Shown here: one piece after another, positions 12,634-20,309 of the stretch
How the letters are laid out: the number at the start of each line of letters is the position of its first letter
How positions within the stretch are numbered: position 1 is the first letter of the stretch
Source of the DNA: Anaerolineae bacterium
GTDB taxonomy: Bacteria > Chloroflexota > Anaerolineae > Aggregatilineales > Phototrophicaceae
Length of the DNA stretch: 64,000 nucleotides
NCBI GenBank assembly: GCA_022841825.1
Contig: JALHQT010000001.1
Span: forward strand, 186,001 to 250,000
Direction: 5' to 3'
Position numbers and translations under genes: made by a program
Notes under the pieces: model-generated
Database searches by the model: none
Told to the model about the DNA's origin: nothing
Seen by the model: only the letters and a program-made list of their open reading frames with translations

Positions 12634-14843
12634 GCAGAAGACGCTTTCAACCTCAGGCAAAAGCCGAGACAACCGGAGCAGCCCCAAGCCCGCTTCCCAC
12701 CGACAAGCCCATTGCCGTCTACTATCGCCAATCAACTACTGCCCAGGTGGGAAACATCAGTACCGCCATTCAGAAGATTGACATGGTTGAGCATGTAGGA
12801 AAACTTGGATGGAGCGAGGAAAACATTTGGCTGATTGACACTGACGAAGGGGTAAGCGGTCAGCGAGGCATTGATGAACGTGAGGGAATGAAGACCCTCT
12901 ATAACTTCATTGTGAAGGGTGAGGTTGGGGCAGTTGCTTGTCAGGATGAAGACCGACTATTTCGAGACATGACCCAAATTCATGTCAACGTGTTTATCGC
13001 CGCCTGCCGAACATCTGCCGTCCAACTTATCACACCTTTCTTCACATACGATTTTGCCCACTCCCTCTACGGCGAATATCACGCTCGCCAATTTCGCTTC
13101 AAATGCGAAATGGCAGCCGAGTACATCAAAAGCTATATCCTGGGGCGTCTTGTTCCTGCCAAAAAGCGCATCGCTCACGAGGGGAAATGGTTCGGTCAGG
13201 GCATTCCCGTTGGCTTTATGGTGGATATGCGAAAGGAGCTTCCAGGAGGCGGAGAAAACCCCGCTTATCGAAAGTTTGTCCCCTTTGAGCCATATGCTGA
13301 GATTGTCCGTGCGTATTTTCAAGCTTTTCTTGACGCAGGTGGAGCAGTTCGTACCGCCATGCGTACCATCTTTGACCGAGGATTATCGTTTCCCGATTGT
13401 CCCCCACCGACAGGCTTTAAGGTCAATTACAAGTTCAGACGCCGCGCACATGGGGCGTTTCCAAATCGCGCCAATATCCTCAACATGCTGACAAACCCTG
13501 CCTATATCGGGCATTGGATGCATAAAGGCGAGGTACTTATCTGGAACAACCACACTCCCCTGATTGACGTTGCAACTTTCACCCGTGCATTCAACTACTT
13601 GTCTCGCGTAACCATGACTGGTGAGGAAAATCCTCACTACAACCCGGCGTTTAAGTACCAGCGTCACCCAAAACACGATGAGGGCAATCACGAAATTCCC
13701 CTTTTGATCGGTATTTTGGGTTCTTACATTGATGGTGTGTGGACACGAGCCTCGCATCGCTATGACCCTCGGTGTCAAACATACCTTTATACAGTGCATG
13801 GACACAACCACTTTGGCTGCCACGCCCTATGGGCACGCCGTGTTCCCTGGATTGACCAAGCAATCATTAGCCGCTTCAGAAGAATGGTTTCTGACACCTA
13901 CGAGTCTGACATTTGGACTGATACGGTCGAGCAGATTGATGAGCGGTACGAGCGTGAGCGACAGTTAAAACTTACCATCATTGCCGCCATTGAGGATGAC
14001 CAGAGAAAGACCGTTTCCGCAGTGTCAGCCGCAACCCTGCCCAACTTCGTACTTGAGCTTGAGAAGCGGTATCAGGAGCTAGAGAACGAAAAGAAGCGCC
14101 TTAGAAGCGAGCTTTTACAACTGGAGGCAGGCAGCCGCGAGAGATTATCAGCAAGCGACGCCAAAGCCATTTTCAAAGCCACACATCTTAATTGGGACGC
14201 ATTATCCCTTGCCGACCAGAAGACGCTTCTAGGCGCGTTTATAGAGCGTGTAGTGGCATCTGATTTCACCCGCGCAGGTGCAATGCGAATTGAAATCCAC
14301 TGGCGCGACGGTGCAACCGAGTCTTTTGAACTTGGCAGAAAGCCGCATGAGTTTTTCGGGGCACTTTTTACGGTTCAAGAGGAGGTTAAACTCCTCTCCA
14401 TGTTTGACGCCGGATGCGGTCAGCTTGAAATTGCCCGTGAGTTTCCAAACCACAAGTGGTATCAGATATTTACGAGGATCAAGAAACATCGTGGAGTGCC
14501 TCACTTCACGCTCTCGTACCTGTCAAAAGATGAAACATACAACGAGCTTATAGCGAAGGGCGGTGGACGCGGCAGGTCAACCCCTTCAAAATGGTTGCCC
14601 GCTGAGGAGGAGACAATACGGCAGCTTGTAATTGCGGGAGCATGTCAAGAGGAACTTATGAAAGCTCTCCCCTACCGCAAATGGATACGAATTCAAAGCC
14701 ATATCTCAATGATTTTTGGGAAGGGCACGAGAGTTAAGCTATCTGGCATATCCCAGAAGTTAAGCTATAACGAGTACGTGGGGCGAGAGATTGACTGCAA
14801 TTTTGAGTCCTGTTCGGAAATTGTAAAGCGCTGTTGCGAATAG
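12630..14843 (+). CDS. Large serine recombinase (integrase)
   Basis: A 737-residue protein. The N-terminal resolvase domain (about 25-175) has VYYRQST with the likely nucleophile Ser35, and CQDEDRLFRD. The recombinase domain (about 195-320) includes ILNMLTNPAYIGHWMHKGE, followed by a zinc-ribbon-like part (HGHNHFGCHALWAR), a long coiled coil (about 430-510) and an extra C-terminal region with two similar segments (WYQIFTRIKKHRG and WIRIQSHISMIFGKG) that look like tandem DNA-binding repeats. The last nine codons lie in comM-derived DNA, so the C-terminus depends on integration. It catalyses attP x attB exchange. Confidence 0.9.
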   Translation: MSRRRFQPQAKAETTGAAPSPLPTDKPIAVYYRQSTTAQVGNISTAIQKIDMVEHVGKLGWSEENIWLIDTDEGVSGQRGIDEREGMKTLYNFIVKGEVGAVACQDEDRLFRDMTQIHVNVFIAACRTSAVQLITPFFTYDFAHSLYGEYHARQFRFKCEMAAEYIKSYILGRLVPAKKRIAHEGKWFGQGIPVGFMVDMRKELPGGGENPAYRKFVPFEPYAEIVRAYFQAFLDAGGAVRTAMRTIFDRGLSFPDCPPPTGFKVNYKFRRRAHGAFPNRANILNMLTNPAYIGHWMHKGEVLIWNNHTPLIDVATFTRAFNYLSRVTMTGEENPHYNPAFKYQRHPKHDEGNHEIPLLIGILGSYIDGVWTRASHRYDPRCQTYLYTVHGHNHFGCHALWARRVPWIDQAIISRFRRMVSDTYESDIWTDTVEQIDERYERERQLKLTIIAAIEDDQRKTVSAVSAATLPNFVLELEKRYQELENEKKRLRSELLQLEAGSRERLSASDAKAIFKATHLNWDALSLADQKTLLGAFIERVVASDFTRAGAMRIEIHWRDGATESFELGRKPHEFFGALFTVQEEVKLLSMFDAGCGQLEIAREFPNHKWYQIFTRIKKHRGVPHFTLSYLSKDETYNELIAKGGGRGRSTPSKWLPAEEETIRQLVIAGACQEELMKALPYRKWIRIQSHISMIFGKGTRVKLSGISQKLSYNEYVGREIDCNFESCSEIVKRCCE
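14800..14830. other. Right attachment junction of the element (attR)
   Basis: ComM similarity on the minus strand runs to the QFP residues (codons ending near 14815) and then stops, while the recombinase frame crosses this point from the left. The crossover must lie within roughly this interval. The exact core dinucleotide cannot be fixed without the left junction or an empty comM site. Confidence 0.6.
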
Positions 14844-15000
14844 CACTTCTCACACGCTCACGACTTTCACGAACGGCGCTGTCTGGCAGTCCGACAATCG
14901 TGAACATCGGTTGTATCGCGCGCGGGTTGAAGTCGGTCTGTACCTCGACAATGTAGCCATCAAGACCGACAAGGGCGCAGGTATGGGCGATTGCGAGCAT
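14815..15000 (-). pseudogene. comM: comM/yifB 5' fragment, split by the element
   Basis: From ATG 15000 the frame encodes the start of a ComM/YifB Mg-chelatase-family AAA+ protein: MLAIAHTCALVGLDGYIVEV, then MFTIVGLPDSAVRESRERV and SAIRNSALQFP. Normal ComM continues with a conserved VNLAPA segment and about 440 more residues; here the frame instead reads unrelated residues and stops at 14734. ComM is a helicase that aids branch migration in natural transformation, so the cell has probably lost this function unless the element excises. The rest should lie at the far-left end of the element. Confidence 0.88.
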
Positions 15001-15022
15001 GAAAGTCATGTCCTGGAATGTG

Positions 15023-15085
15023 TTGAATGTTCTTTGAGTTCGAGTATAAATCGTATGCCGTCTTCACACTTTGCTGAAGTGTGAA
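15023..15085 (+). promoter_or_regulatory. rarA promoter and leader hairpin
   Basis: TTGAAT (15023-15028), a 16-nt spacer and TATAAA (15045-15050) form a likely promoter. TTCACACTT-TGCTG-AAGTGTGAA (15063-15085) is a perfect 9-bp inverted repeat around the expected transcription start, either an operator or a 5'-UTR hairpin ending 26 nt before the rarA start. Confidence 0.55.
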
Positions 15086-15111
15086 CATCTAGCGCAAGAA
15101 ATGAGCTTTCC

Positions 15112-16341
15112 ATGTCTACGCCATCCACTACCTCACGACCCCTGGCAGATCTGATCCGCCCAAATACGCTTGCCGAATACATCGGGCAGAAGCACCTGGT
15201 CGCTCCAGGCAAGCCGATCTATCAGGCGGTCGCCAGCAAGCGCCTATCGTCAATGATTTTATGGGGACCCCCGGGTGTTGGAAAAACCACGCTGGCACGG
15301 ATAATCGCCCACGAGACTGGGCGCGGCTTTTTTGAGTTGTCGGCAGTGTCTGCTGGCAAGGACGAGGTGCGCAAGATTGTCGAGCAGGCGCGCCGTGAGC
15401 GGGCGGGCGCGCCGCGCGACCTCTTCAATATGCATGAGCCGGTCGAGAATGCACCGTCGCCGATCCTTTTCCTCGACGAAATCCATCGTTTCAATAAGGC
15501 ACAGCAGGACTTCCTGCTGCCCTACGTCGAGGACGGCACGGTTATTCTCATCGGAGCAACGACGGAAAATCCGAGTTTCGAGGTGATTTCGGCGCTGCTT
15601 TCGCGGTCGCGTGTCTTCACGCTCGAACCGCTGTCCGCAGGCGAGGTGCGCGAGGTAATCGAGCGGGGGTTGCAGGCGCTCAATGCGCGGATCGACAGCG
15701 ATGCCATCGAGTTCCTGGTCAACTACGCTTCCGGCGACGCACGGCAGGCGCTCAACCTGCTGGAGGGTGCGGTCGGGTTGTATGGTGCAGAACTCACCGC
15801 CGAAACCCTCCGCGAAACCCTGCAAAACAAGCACCTGCGTTATGACAAGGGCGCGGAAGAACACTACAACACGATCAGCGCGTTCATCAAGAGTATGCGC
15901 GCCAGCAACGTTGACGCAGCCCTCTACTATCTGGCGCGGATGGTGGATGGTGGTGAAGACCCGCGCTTTATCGCGCGGCGGATGGTGATTTTCGCCAGCG
16001 AGGACATAGGCGTGGCAGATGCCCAGGCGCTGGTCGTCGCAAACGCCGTGTTCCAGGCAGTCGATGTCATCGGCTACCCCGAATGTACGCTCAATCTCGC
16101 GCAAGGGGTTGTCTATCTCGCTCAGGCACCCAAGTCGCGTGATTGCAATGATGCGATAGGACGGGCGCTGGAAGATGTGCGGGCACACGGCGCGCTGCCC
16201 ATTCCGCTCAAGCTGCGCAATTCCCCGACCAAGCTGATGAAGGAACTCGGTTACGGCAAAGGCTACGAAATGTACGACGAGGGCAACCTGCTTCCAGATG
16301 CCTTGCAGGGCAAACGCTACTACCTTGGCGACAACCATTGA
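15112..16341 (+). CDS. rarA: Replication-associated recombination protein RarA (MgsA) AAA+ ATPase
   Basis: A 409-residue protein of normal length. Residues 15-30 ([15 protein letters not shown]) are the typical RarA start; Walker [10 protein letters not shown] is at 52-60, Walker [11 protein letters not shown] at about 118-127, sensor 1 GATTENPSF, and the C-terminal tetramerisation part ends with [13 protein letters not shown]. RarA acts at stalled replication forks. It is divergent from the interrupted comM, presumably the native arrangement. Its stop codon overlaps the promoter of rpmF. Confidence 0.95.
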   Translation: MSTPSTTSRPLADLIRPNTLAEYIGQKHLVAPGKPIYQAVASKRLSSMILWGPPGVGKTTLARIIAHETGRGFFELSAVSAGKDEVRKIVEQARRERAGAPRDLFNMHEPVENAPSPILFLDEIHRFNKAQQDFLLPYVEDGTVILIGATTENPSFEVISALLSRSRVFTLEPLSAGEVREVIERGLQALNARIDSDAIEFLVNYASGDARQALNLLEGAVGLYGAELTAETLRETLQNKHLRYDKGAEEHYNTISAFIKSMRASNVDAALYYLARMVDGGEDPRFIARRMVIFASEDIGVADAQALVVANAVFQAVDVIGYPECTLNLAQGVVYLAQAPKSRDCNDAIGRALEDVRAHGALPIPLKLRNSPTKLMKELGYGKGYEMYDEGNLLPDALQGKRYYLGDNH

Positions 16342-16366
16342 CCCGCCTGTGGCGCGCCACTATAAT
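16338..16366 (+). promoter_or_regulatory. rpmF promoter
   Basis: TTGACC (16338-16343), exactly 17 nt, and a perfect TATAAT (16361-16366). The -35 box overlaps the rarA stop codon. This is among the best sigma-70-type promoters in the window and fits strong ribosomal-protein expression. Confidence 0.8.
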
Positions 16367-16427
16367 GGCTTGAGTTGATGTCAATCCCGCGCCGCCGCAG
16401 CGGCGCTTCAGTTATGAGGAGTCCATT

Positions 16428-16613
16428 GTGGGTCCGTTACCTAAGCAACGTCACTCGCGCAGCCGCAGCGCCAAGCGTCAGTCGCAGGATTTCATCGCGC
16501 TCAAGCATCTTCTCCAATGCAAGACGTGTGGCGCGTATCATGTCGCCCACCACGTTTGCGCCAAATGCGGGACGTATAACGGCAAGACCGTTGTTGAAGT
16601 CAAAGACGAATAA
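16428..16613 (+). CDS. rpmF: 50S ribosomal protein L32
   Basis: A 61-residue basic protein starting at GTG 16428 with GAGGAG upstream. It has the L32 N-terminus (PLPKQRHSRSRS) and a four-Cys zinc ribbon, CKTCGAYHVAHHVCAKCG. It keeps the common bacterial rpmF-fabD neighbourhood that links ribosome and lipid synthesis. Confidence 0.95.
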   Translation: MGPLPKQRHSRSRSAKRQSQDFIALKHLLQCKTCGAYHVAHHVCAKCGTYNGKTVVEVKDE

Positions 16614-16638
16614 CGTCACCTCATCCGGCAGGCATCAA

Positions 16639-16669
16639 GACCTCACGTTTCAGTGGGGTCTTTTTGTTT
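16639..16669 (+). terminator. Intrinsic terminator after rpmF
   Basis: GACCTCAC (16639-16646) and GTGGGGTC (16653-16660) pair with one G-U, followed by TTTTTGTTT. It separates rpmF from fabD, whose promoter begins in the T-run. Confidence 0.8.
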
Positions 16670-16706
16670 CTCGCGGTCGCTGCGCTATATTTTGGACAGT
16701 GTCCAA
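16664..16706 (+). promoter_or_regulatory. fabD promoter with palindromic operator
   Basis: TTGTTT (16664-16669), a 16-nt spacer and TATATT (16686-16691) are followed directly by TTGGACAGTGTCCAA (16692-16706), a perfect 7-bp inverted repeat with a 1-nt centre. The palindrome covers the expected start site, so a dimeric repressor would block fabD. The form resembles TetR-family operators; the regulator is not in the window. Confidence 0.65.
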
Positions 16707-16732
16707 TCATTGAGCACGATGAAGATTCTTCC

Positions 16733-17686
16733 ATGAGCAACGGTATGATGACCGCATTTGTTTTTCCTGGGCAAGCATCGCAGGTTGTTGGCATGGGCAA
16801 GGATATTGCCGAAGCGCACCCCGCCGCCCGCGCGGTGTTTGAGGAAGCGGACGCTGTTCTCGGCTATTCGATCACGCGCATGTGCTTTGAGGGTCCGGAG
16901 TCCGACCTGAATGACACGTATTACACGCAGCCCGCGTTGTACACCTGCTCGATGGCAACACTGCGGGCGCTTCAGTCACTCCGCTCAGCGTTCAGCCCTG
17001 CTGCGGTGGCAGGGCACAGCCTGGGCGAATTGACGGCTTTTGCGGCATCCGGTGCCTACAGCTTCGCCGACGGGCTGCGCCTCGTGCAGCGGCGTGGTCA
17101 GTTGATGCGGGAAGCGGGTGAGCGTACACCCGGGGCGATGGCGGCAGTGATTGGGCTGGATATGGCGGGCGTCGCCGCGCTGTGTGCGCGTGCCGCGTCA
17201 GAGACCGCGAGTACATTGGTTCCCGCCAACGACAACAGCCCCGGGCAGATTGTGATTTCTGGCGATGTCGTCGCGGTTGATAAAGCGGTCGAGATCGGTA
17301 AGTCGATGGGGGCGCGGTTGCTGCGCAAGCTGCCGGTCAGCATCGCTTCGCATTCACCGCTCATGCGCGAGGCGGGCGAGGCGTTTGCGACGGCGCTGGA
17401 AACCGTCCAATTCGAAACGCCTCAGTATCCCGTCTATGCGAACATTTCCGCCGCGCCCGTGATGACGCCTGAGACGATCAGGCAGGAATTGGCGCTTCAG
17501 CTCACAAGCCCGGTTCGTTGGACAGAGACCATTTCTGCCATGATAGGGGCTGGAGTGACGCGCTTTGTCGAAGTTGGACCGAAAGATGTCCTCAGCGGTT
17601 TAATCAAGCGAATTGATGAGACCGCATCAATCGTCAATCTGAACAACGCCGCTCGCCTCTCCGAGTTTTGCGACACGCTTGTATAA
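16733..17686 (+). CDS. fabD: Malonyl-CoA:ACP transacylase
   Basis: 317 residues from ATG 16733 (an ATG at 16745 is also possible). It starts MTAFVFPGQASQVVGMGKD after a few residues and has the nucleophile Ser96 in GHSLGE, the conserved QRRGQLM and the His in SIASHSPLM. It loads malonyl groups on acyl carrier protein for fatty-acid synthesis. It follows rpmF behind a terminator, with its own operator-bearing promoter. Confidence 0.94.
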   Translation: MSNGMMTAFVFPGQASQVVGMGKDIAEAHPAARAVFEEADAVLGYSITRMCFEGPESDLNDTYYTQPALYTCSMATLRALQSLRSAFSPAAVAGHSLGELTAFAASGAYSFADGLRLVQRRGQLMREAGERTPGAMAAVIGLDMAGVAALCARAASETASTLVPANDNSPGQIVISGDVVAVDKAVEIGKSMGARLLRKLPVSIASHSPLMREAGEAFATALETVQFETPQYPVYANISAAPVMTPETIRQELALQLTSPVRWTETISAMIGAGVTRFVEVGPKDVLSGLIKRIDETASIVNLNNAARLSEFCDTLV

Positions 17687-17717
17687 GTCGCAACAAGACC
17701 GCTCTTTGGAGGAGACG

Positions 17718-19079
17718 ATGACCCGACAGGCGCGCCTTTTGTGGGTAGCCGCAGTGATAATCTTCGCCGCCGCGTTTTCTGCCTGCGGTCAGCAGCCACA
17801 GATTGTGCCGACGATTCGCCCGACGATCACGCCGACAGGCATCCCGACCGCCACTCCGGAAGCATCTGCGGAAGCCACAGCCTCTGCTCGGCTGGTCGGG
17901 CGCACATTGCTGCGTCAGGCATCGGTTGTGTCGCAGGGTGGCGAAGTGGTGATTGGCTTGTCTGCGGCGTTGAGCGGTGAGGGGTTTGCGCCGTTGGGGA
18001 TCGACATCCAGCGAGGGGCACAACTGGCGTTGGCGGCACGCCCAACGGTCAGGGTGGGCGGTGCTGAGTTCGTCGTTTCGCTCGATTCGCAGGATGATCA
18101 GTGTTCAGCCGACGGAGGGCAGGCGGTCGCTACCCGTTTCGCGGCTGACGAGCGGGTGGTGGGTATCGTGGGTCCCATGTGTTCCAGTGCCTGTCGCGCC
18201 GCCGCGCCGATCTTTGATGCTTCGGATTACACGACGATCAGCCCGAGCTGCACGGCTGCGGACCTCAGTATGAGCGGGTTCACCAGCTTCAATCGGGCGG
18301 TCGTCAGTGATGCATTTCAAGGCGTGATCGCGGCTGAATTCATCTTTCGCCCGGCAGACCAGGGCGGTTTGGGCGTGACGAGGGTGGCGACGATCCATGA
18401 CGGCAGCCCGTATGGCGACGGTCTCGTGCGCGTGATGAGTGAACGTTTCACAGCGCTTGGTGGTCAGATCGTGGCGTCGGATGCGATCACAGTGGGAGAC
18501 ACTGATTTTCGTGGGCTGCTTGAAGATATTGCGCAGGAAGAACCAGAACTGATCTATTTTGCTGGTTTTCCAGCAGATGCGGCACGAATCGCCGACCAGC
18601 GCGGAGATGCGGGACTTGAGGACGCCTTATTCATGGGGGCGGACGGTATCCGCACGCAGGAATTCATCGATCTGGCGGGAGATTCTGCGGTTGGTGCTTA
18701 TGCATCAACGTCGATTGCTGCCGACAGCAATGCCTTGAGCGCGTTTCTGTCGCTTTATCTCGGTGCCTATGGCGAGGAGCCGCCTGCGCCATTCCATGCC
18801 AATGCTTACGACGCGACCAATATTCTGCTTGACGCGATTGAAGCTACCGCCAGCCTCGATCTGGACGGCAGCCTTGTTGTCGACCGTGATGCTCTACGAA
18901 TGTATGTACGCAACGTCACAGATTATCCCGGTCTCACTGGGGTGTTGAATGCCAATGGCTCAGGTGAGCTGTCCGTCGCAGACATTGGCATTTCTCAAGT
19001 ACGTGACAATGCGTTTGTCGAGATTGCGATTGGCTCTGTCGTGGATGGCAGCGTTGTTCTACTCTTGAACGAAGAATAG
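17718..19079 (+). CDS. livJ: Branched-chain amino acid ABC transporter, substrate-binding lipoprotein
   Basis: 453 residues from ATG 17718 with GGAGGAG upstream. A lipoprotein signal (VAAVIIFAAAFSAC, lipidated Cys near residue 22) is followed by a Thr/Pro-rich linker. The rest is a type I periplasmic-binding fold: GEVVIGLSAALSGEG, DIQRGAQLAL, VVGIVGPMCSSACRAAAPI, YEEPP-like hinge residues and FHANAYDATNILLDAIE. It binds Leu/Ile/Val or a related amino acid outside the membrane and delivers it to the LivHMGF complex encoded next. It lies 31 nt after fabD. Confidence 0.9.
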   Translation: MTRQARLLWVAAVIIFAAAFSACGQQPQIVPTIRPTITPTGIPTATPEASAEATASARLVGRTLLRQASVVSQGGEVVIGLSAALSGEGFAPLGIDIQRGAQLALAARPTVRVGGAEFVVSLDSQDDQCSADGGQAVATRFAADERVVGIVGPMCSSACRAAAPIFDASDYTTISPSCTAADLSMSGFTSFNRAVVSDAFQGVIAAEFIFRPADQGGLGVTRVATIHDGSPYGDGLVRVMSERFTALGGQIVASDAITVGDTDFRGLLEDIAQEEPELIYFAGFPADAARIADQRGDAGLEDALFMGADGIRTQEFIDLAGDSAVGAYASTSIAADSNALSAFLSLYLGAYGEEPPAPFHANAYDATNILLDAIEATASLDLDGSLVVDRDALRMYVRNVTDYPGLTGVLNANGSGELSVADIGISQVRDNAFVEIAIGSVVDGSVVLLLNEE

Positions 19080-19129
19080 GGAGGGCGAAGCGCAGCAGCA
19101 GGATCGCTGCCTTCTCTACAGGAGTTTGC

Positions 19130-20308
19130 ATGACACCCATCCAGACCCAGGAAATGCGCGCGCGCAGGCAGCCGGCAAGCGCACTCAGCCGCCTGATACG
19201 TAATCCCGTCCAATTAATATCCGCCATCATTCTGCTTGGATTGTTCCTGGTTGCCCTGCGGAACGTGCTGCCTCTCAATGGGGCAGCCGAATATCAGCCC
19301 GATCAGTTTGCGCGCCAATTGATCTTCGGATTGGCACAGGGCAGCATTTATGCCCTGATCGCGCTCGGCTATACACTGGTCTATGGCATCCTCTCGATGA
19401 TTAACTTCGCGCACGGCGAAATCTTCATGGCAGGCGCGTACATGGGATTTTTTGCGATCACGGCTGCTCAGGAAACAGGGTTGCTTGCAAGCGATCCTGT
19501 GCTCGCGTTGTTCATTACCCTGCTGATCGGGATGCTGTCATCCGCCGTGGTCGCCGTCCTTGTGGAGCGCATCGCCTATCGACCGCTGCGCAATGCGCCG
19601 CGCCTGGTTCCGCTGATCACCGCGATTGGGGCATCGATTGCCCTACAGCAGATCTTCCTGCGTCTGTTCGGTGCCAGCACACGCCGATATCCTGACGTCG
19701 GCTGGTTTGTCCTGCCCAACGCATGCCCGGCGCTTGGTACACAGGGACTCGACGACACAGGGCTTTGCCGAGGCATCGACCTCATCGGCGGGCGCTACGA
19801 TGTTACGGTCATCGGGCTTGAACTGCGCATACTCCCGATCCACTTTCTTGTTTTCGCGCTCTCGCTTGCCCTGATGATCGCACTTTGGCTGTACGTCCAC
19901 CGCACAAAGTCCGGCAAGGCGATGCGCGCGGTGGCAGAGGATAGAAATACCGCTGCTCTGATGGGCGTGAATGTCGATCGCGTGATTGTGACGACGTTCA
20001 TCCTGGGAGGGCTGTTAGCCGGGGCGGGTGGGGTCCTGTACGCGCTCTATAATCAGCAGGTTTCGCCCTTCATTGGCTTCCTCCCTGGCATCAAGGCATT
20101 CACCGCAGCGGTTCTTGGCGGCATTGGCAATATCCCCGGTGCCATGTTCGGCGGGCTTTTTCTGGGCGTGGTTGAAACCGTCGCGCCATCTATGCTGGGC
20201 TTATCCTCCCAACTGAAGGATGTCATCGCATTTGGCTTGCTGGTGATGGTGCTGATCTTCCGCCCCCAGGGGATATTCGGCGAAGTGCTGTCGAGTAAGC
20301 GAGGGTGA
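19130..20308 (+). CDS. livH: Branched-chain amino acid ABC transporter permease LivH
   Basis: A 392-residue membrane protein, ATG at 19130 after CAGGAG. After a 50-residue N-terminal extension with one helix comes the LivH core: GLAQGSIYALIALGYTLVYG, MINFAHGEIFMAG, RPLRNAPRLVPLI and the cytoplasmic loop KSGKAMRAVAEDRNTAALMG. An insert of about 40 residues near 190-230 is longer than in E. coli LivH. It forms the channel with LivM. Confidence 0.93.
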   Translation: MTPIQTQEMRARRQPASALSRLIRNPVQLISAIILLGLFLVALRNVLPLNGAAEYQPDQFARQLIFGLAQGSIYALIALGYTLVYGILSMINFAHGEIFMAGAYMGFFAITAAQETGLLASDPVLALFITLLIGMLSSAVVAVLVERIAYRPLRNAPRLVPLITAIGASIALQQIFLRLFGASTRRYPDVGWFVLPNACPALGTQGLDDTGLCRGIDLIGGRYDVTVIGLELRILPIHFLVFALSLALMIALWLYVHRTKSGKAMRAVAEDRNTAALMGVNVDRVIVTTFILGGLLAGAGGVLYALYNQQVSPFIGFLPGIKAFTAAVLGGIGNIPGAMFGGLFLGVVETVAPSMLGLSSQLKDVIAFGLLVMVLIFRPQGIFGEVLSSKRG

Positions 20309-20309
20309 C

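Larger units (their letters stand above)
1..14815. mobile_element. Integrated element inserted in comM (left end outside window)
   Basis: Seen: a large serine recombinase gene at the right edge runs straight into a comM/yifB gene that loses homology after about 62 codons. The DNA to the left is clearly AT-richer than the DNA to the right and carries toxin-antitoxin, lectin, PIN, TIR, XRE and many unknown genes. The missing part of comM is not found in this window, so the left junction lies before base 1 and the element is longer than 14.8 kb. Known: large serine recombinases integrate site-specifically, and comM is a recurrent insertion site for genomic islands in other bacteria. Inferred: a genomic island or integrative element. 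No conjugation, phage-structural or replication gene is visible in this part. Confidence 0.82.

Noticed and set aside
14734-14812. Continuation of the comM frame beyond the junction
   Set aside because: Residues after QFP no longer match ComM and only run to the first chance stop in element DNA.
15259-16338. A 359-codon open frame on the minus strand
   Set aside because: Antisense shadow of rarA.
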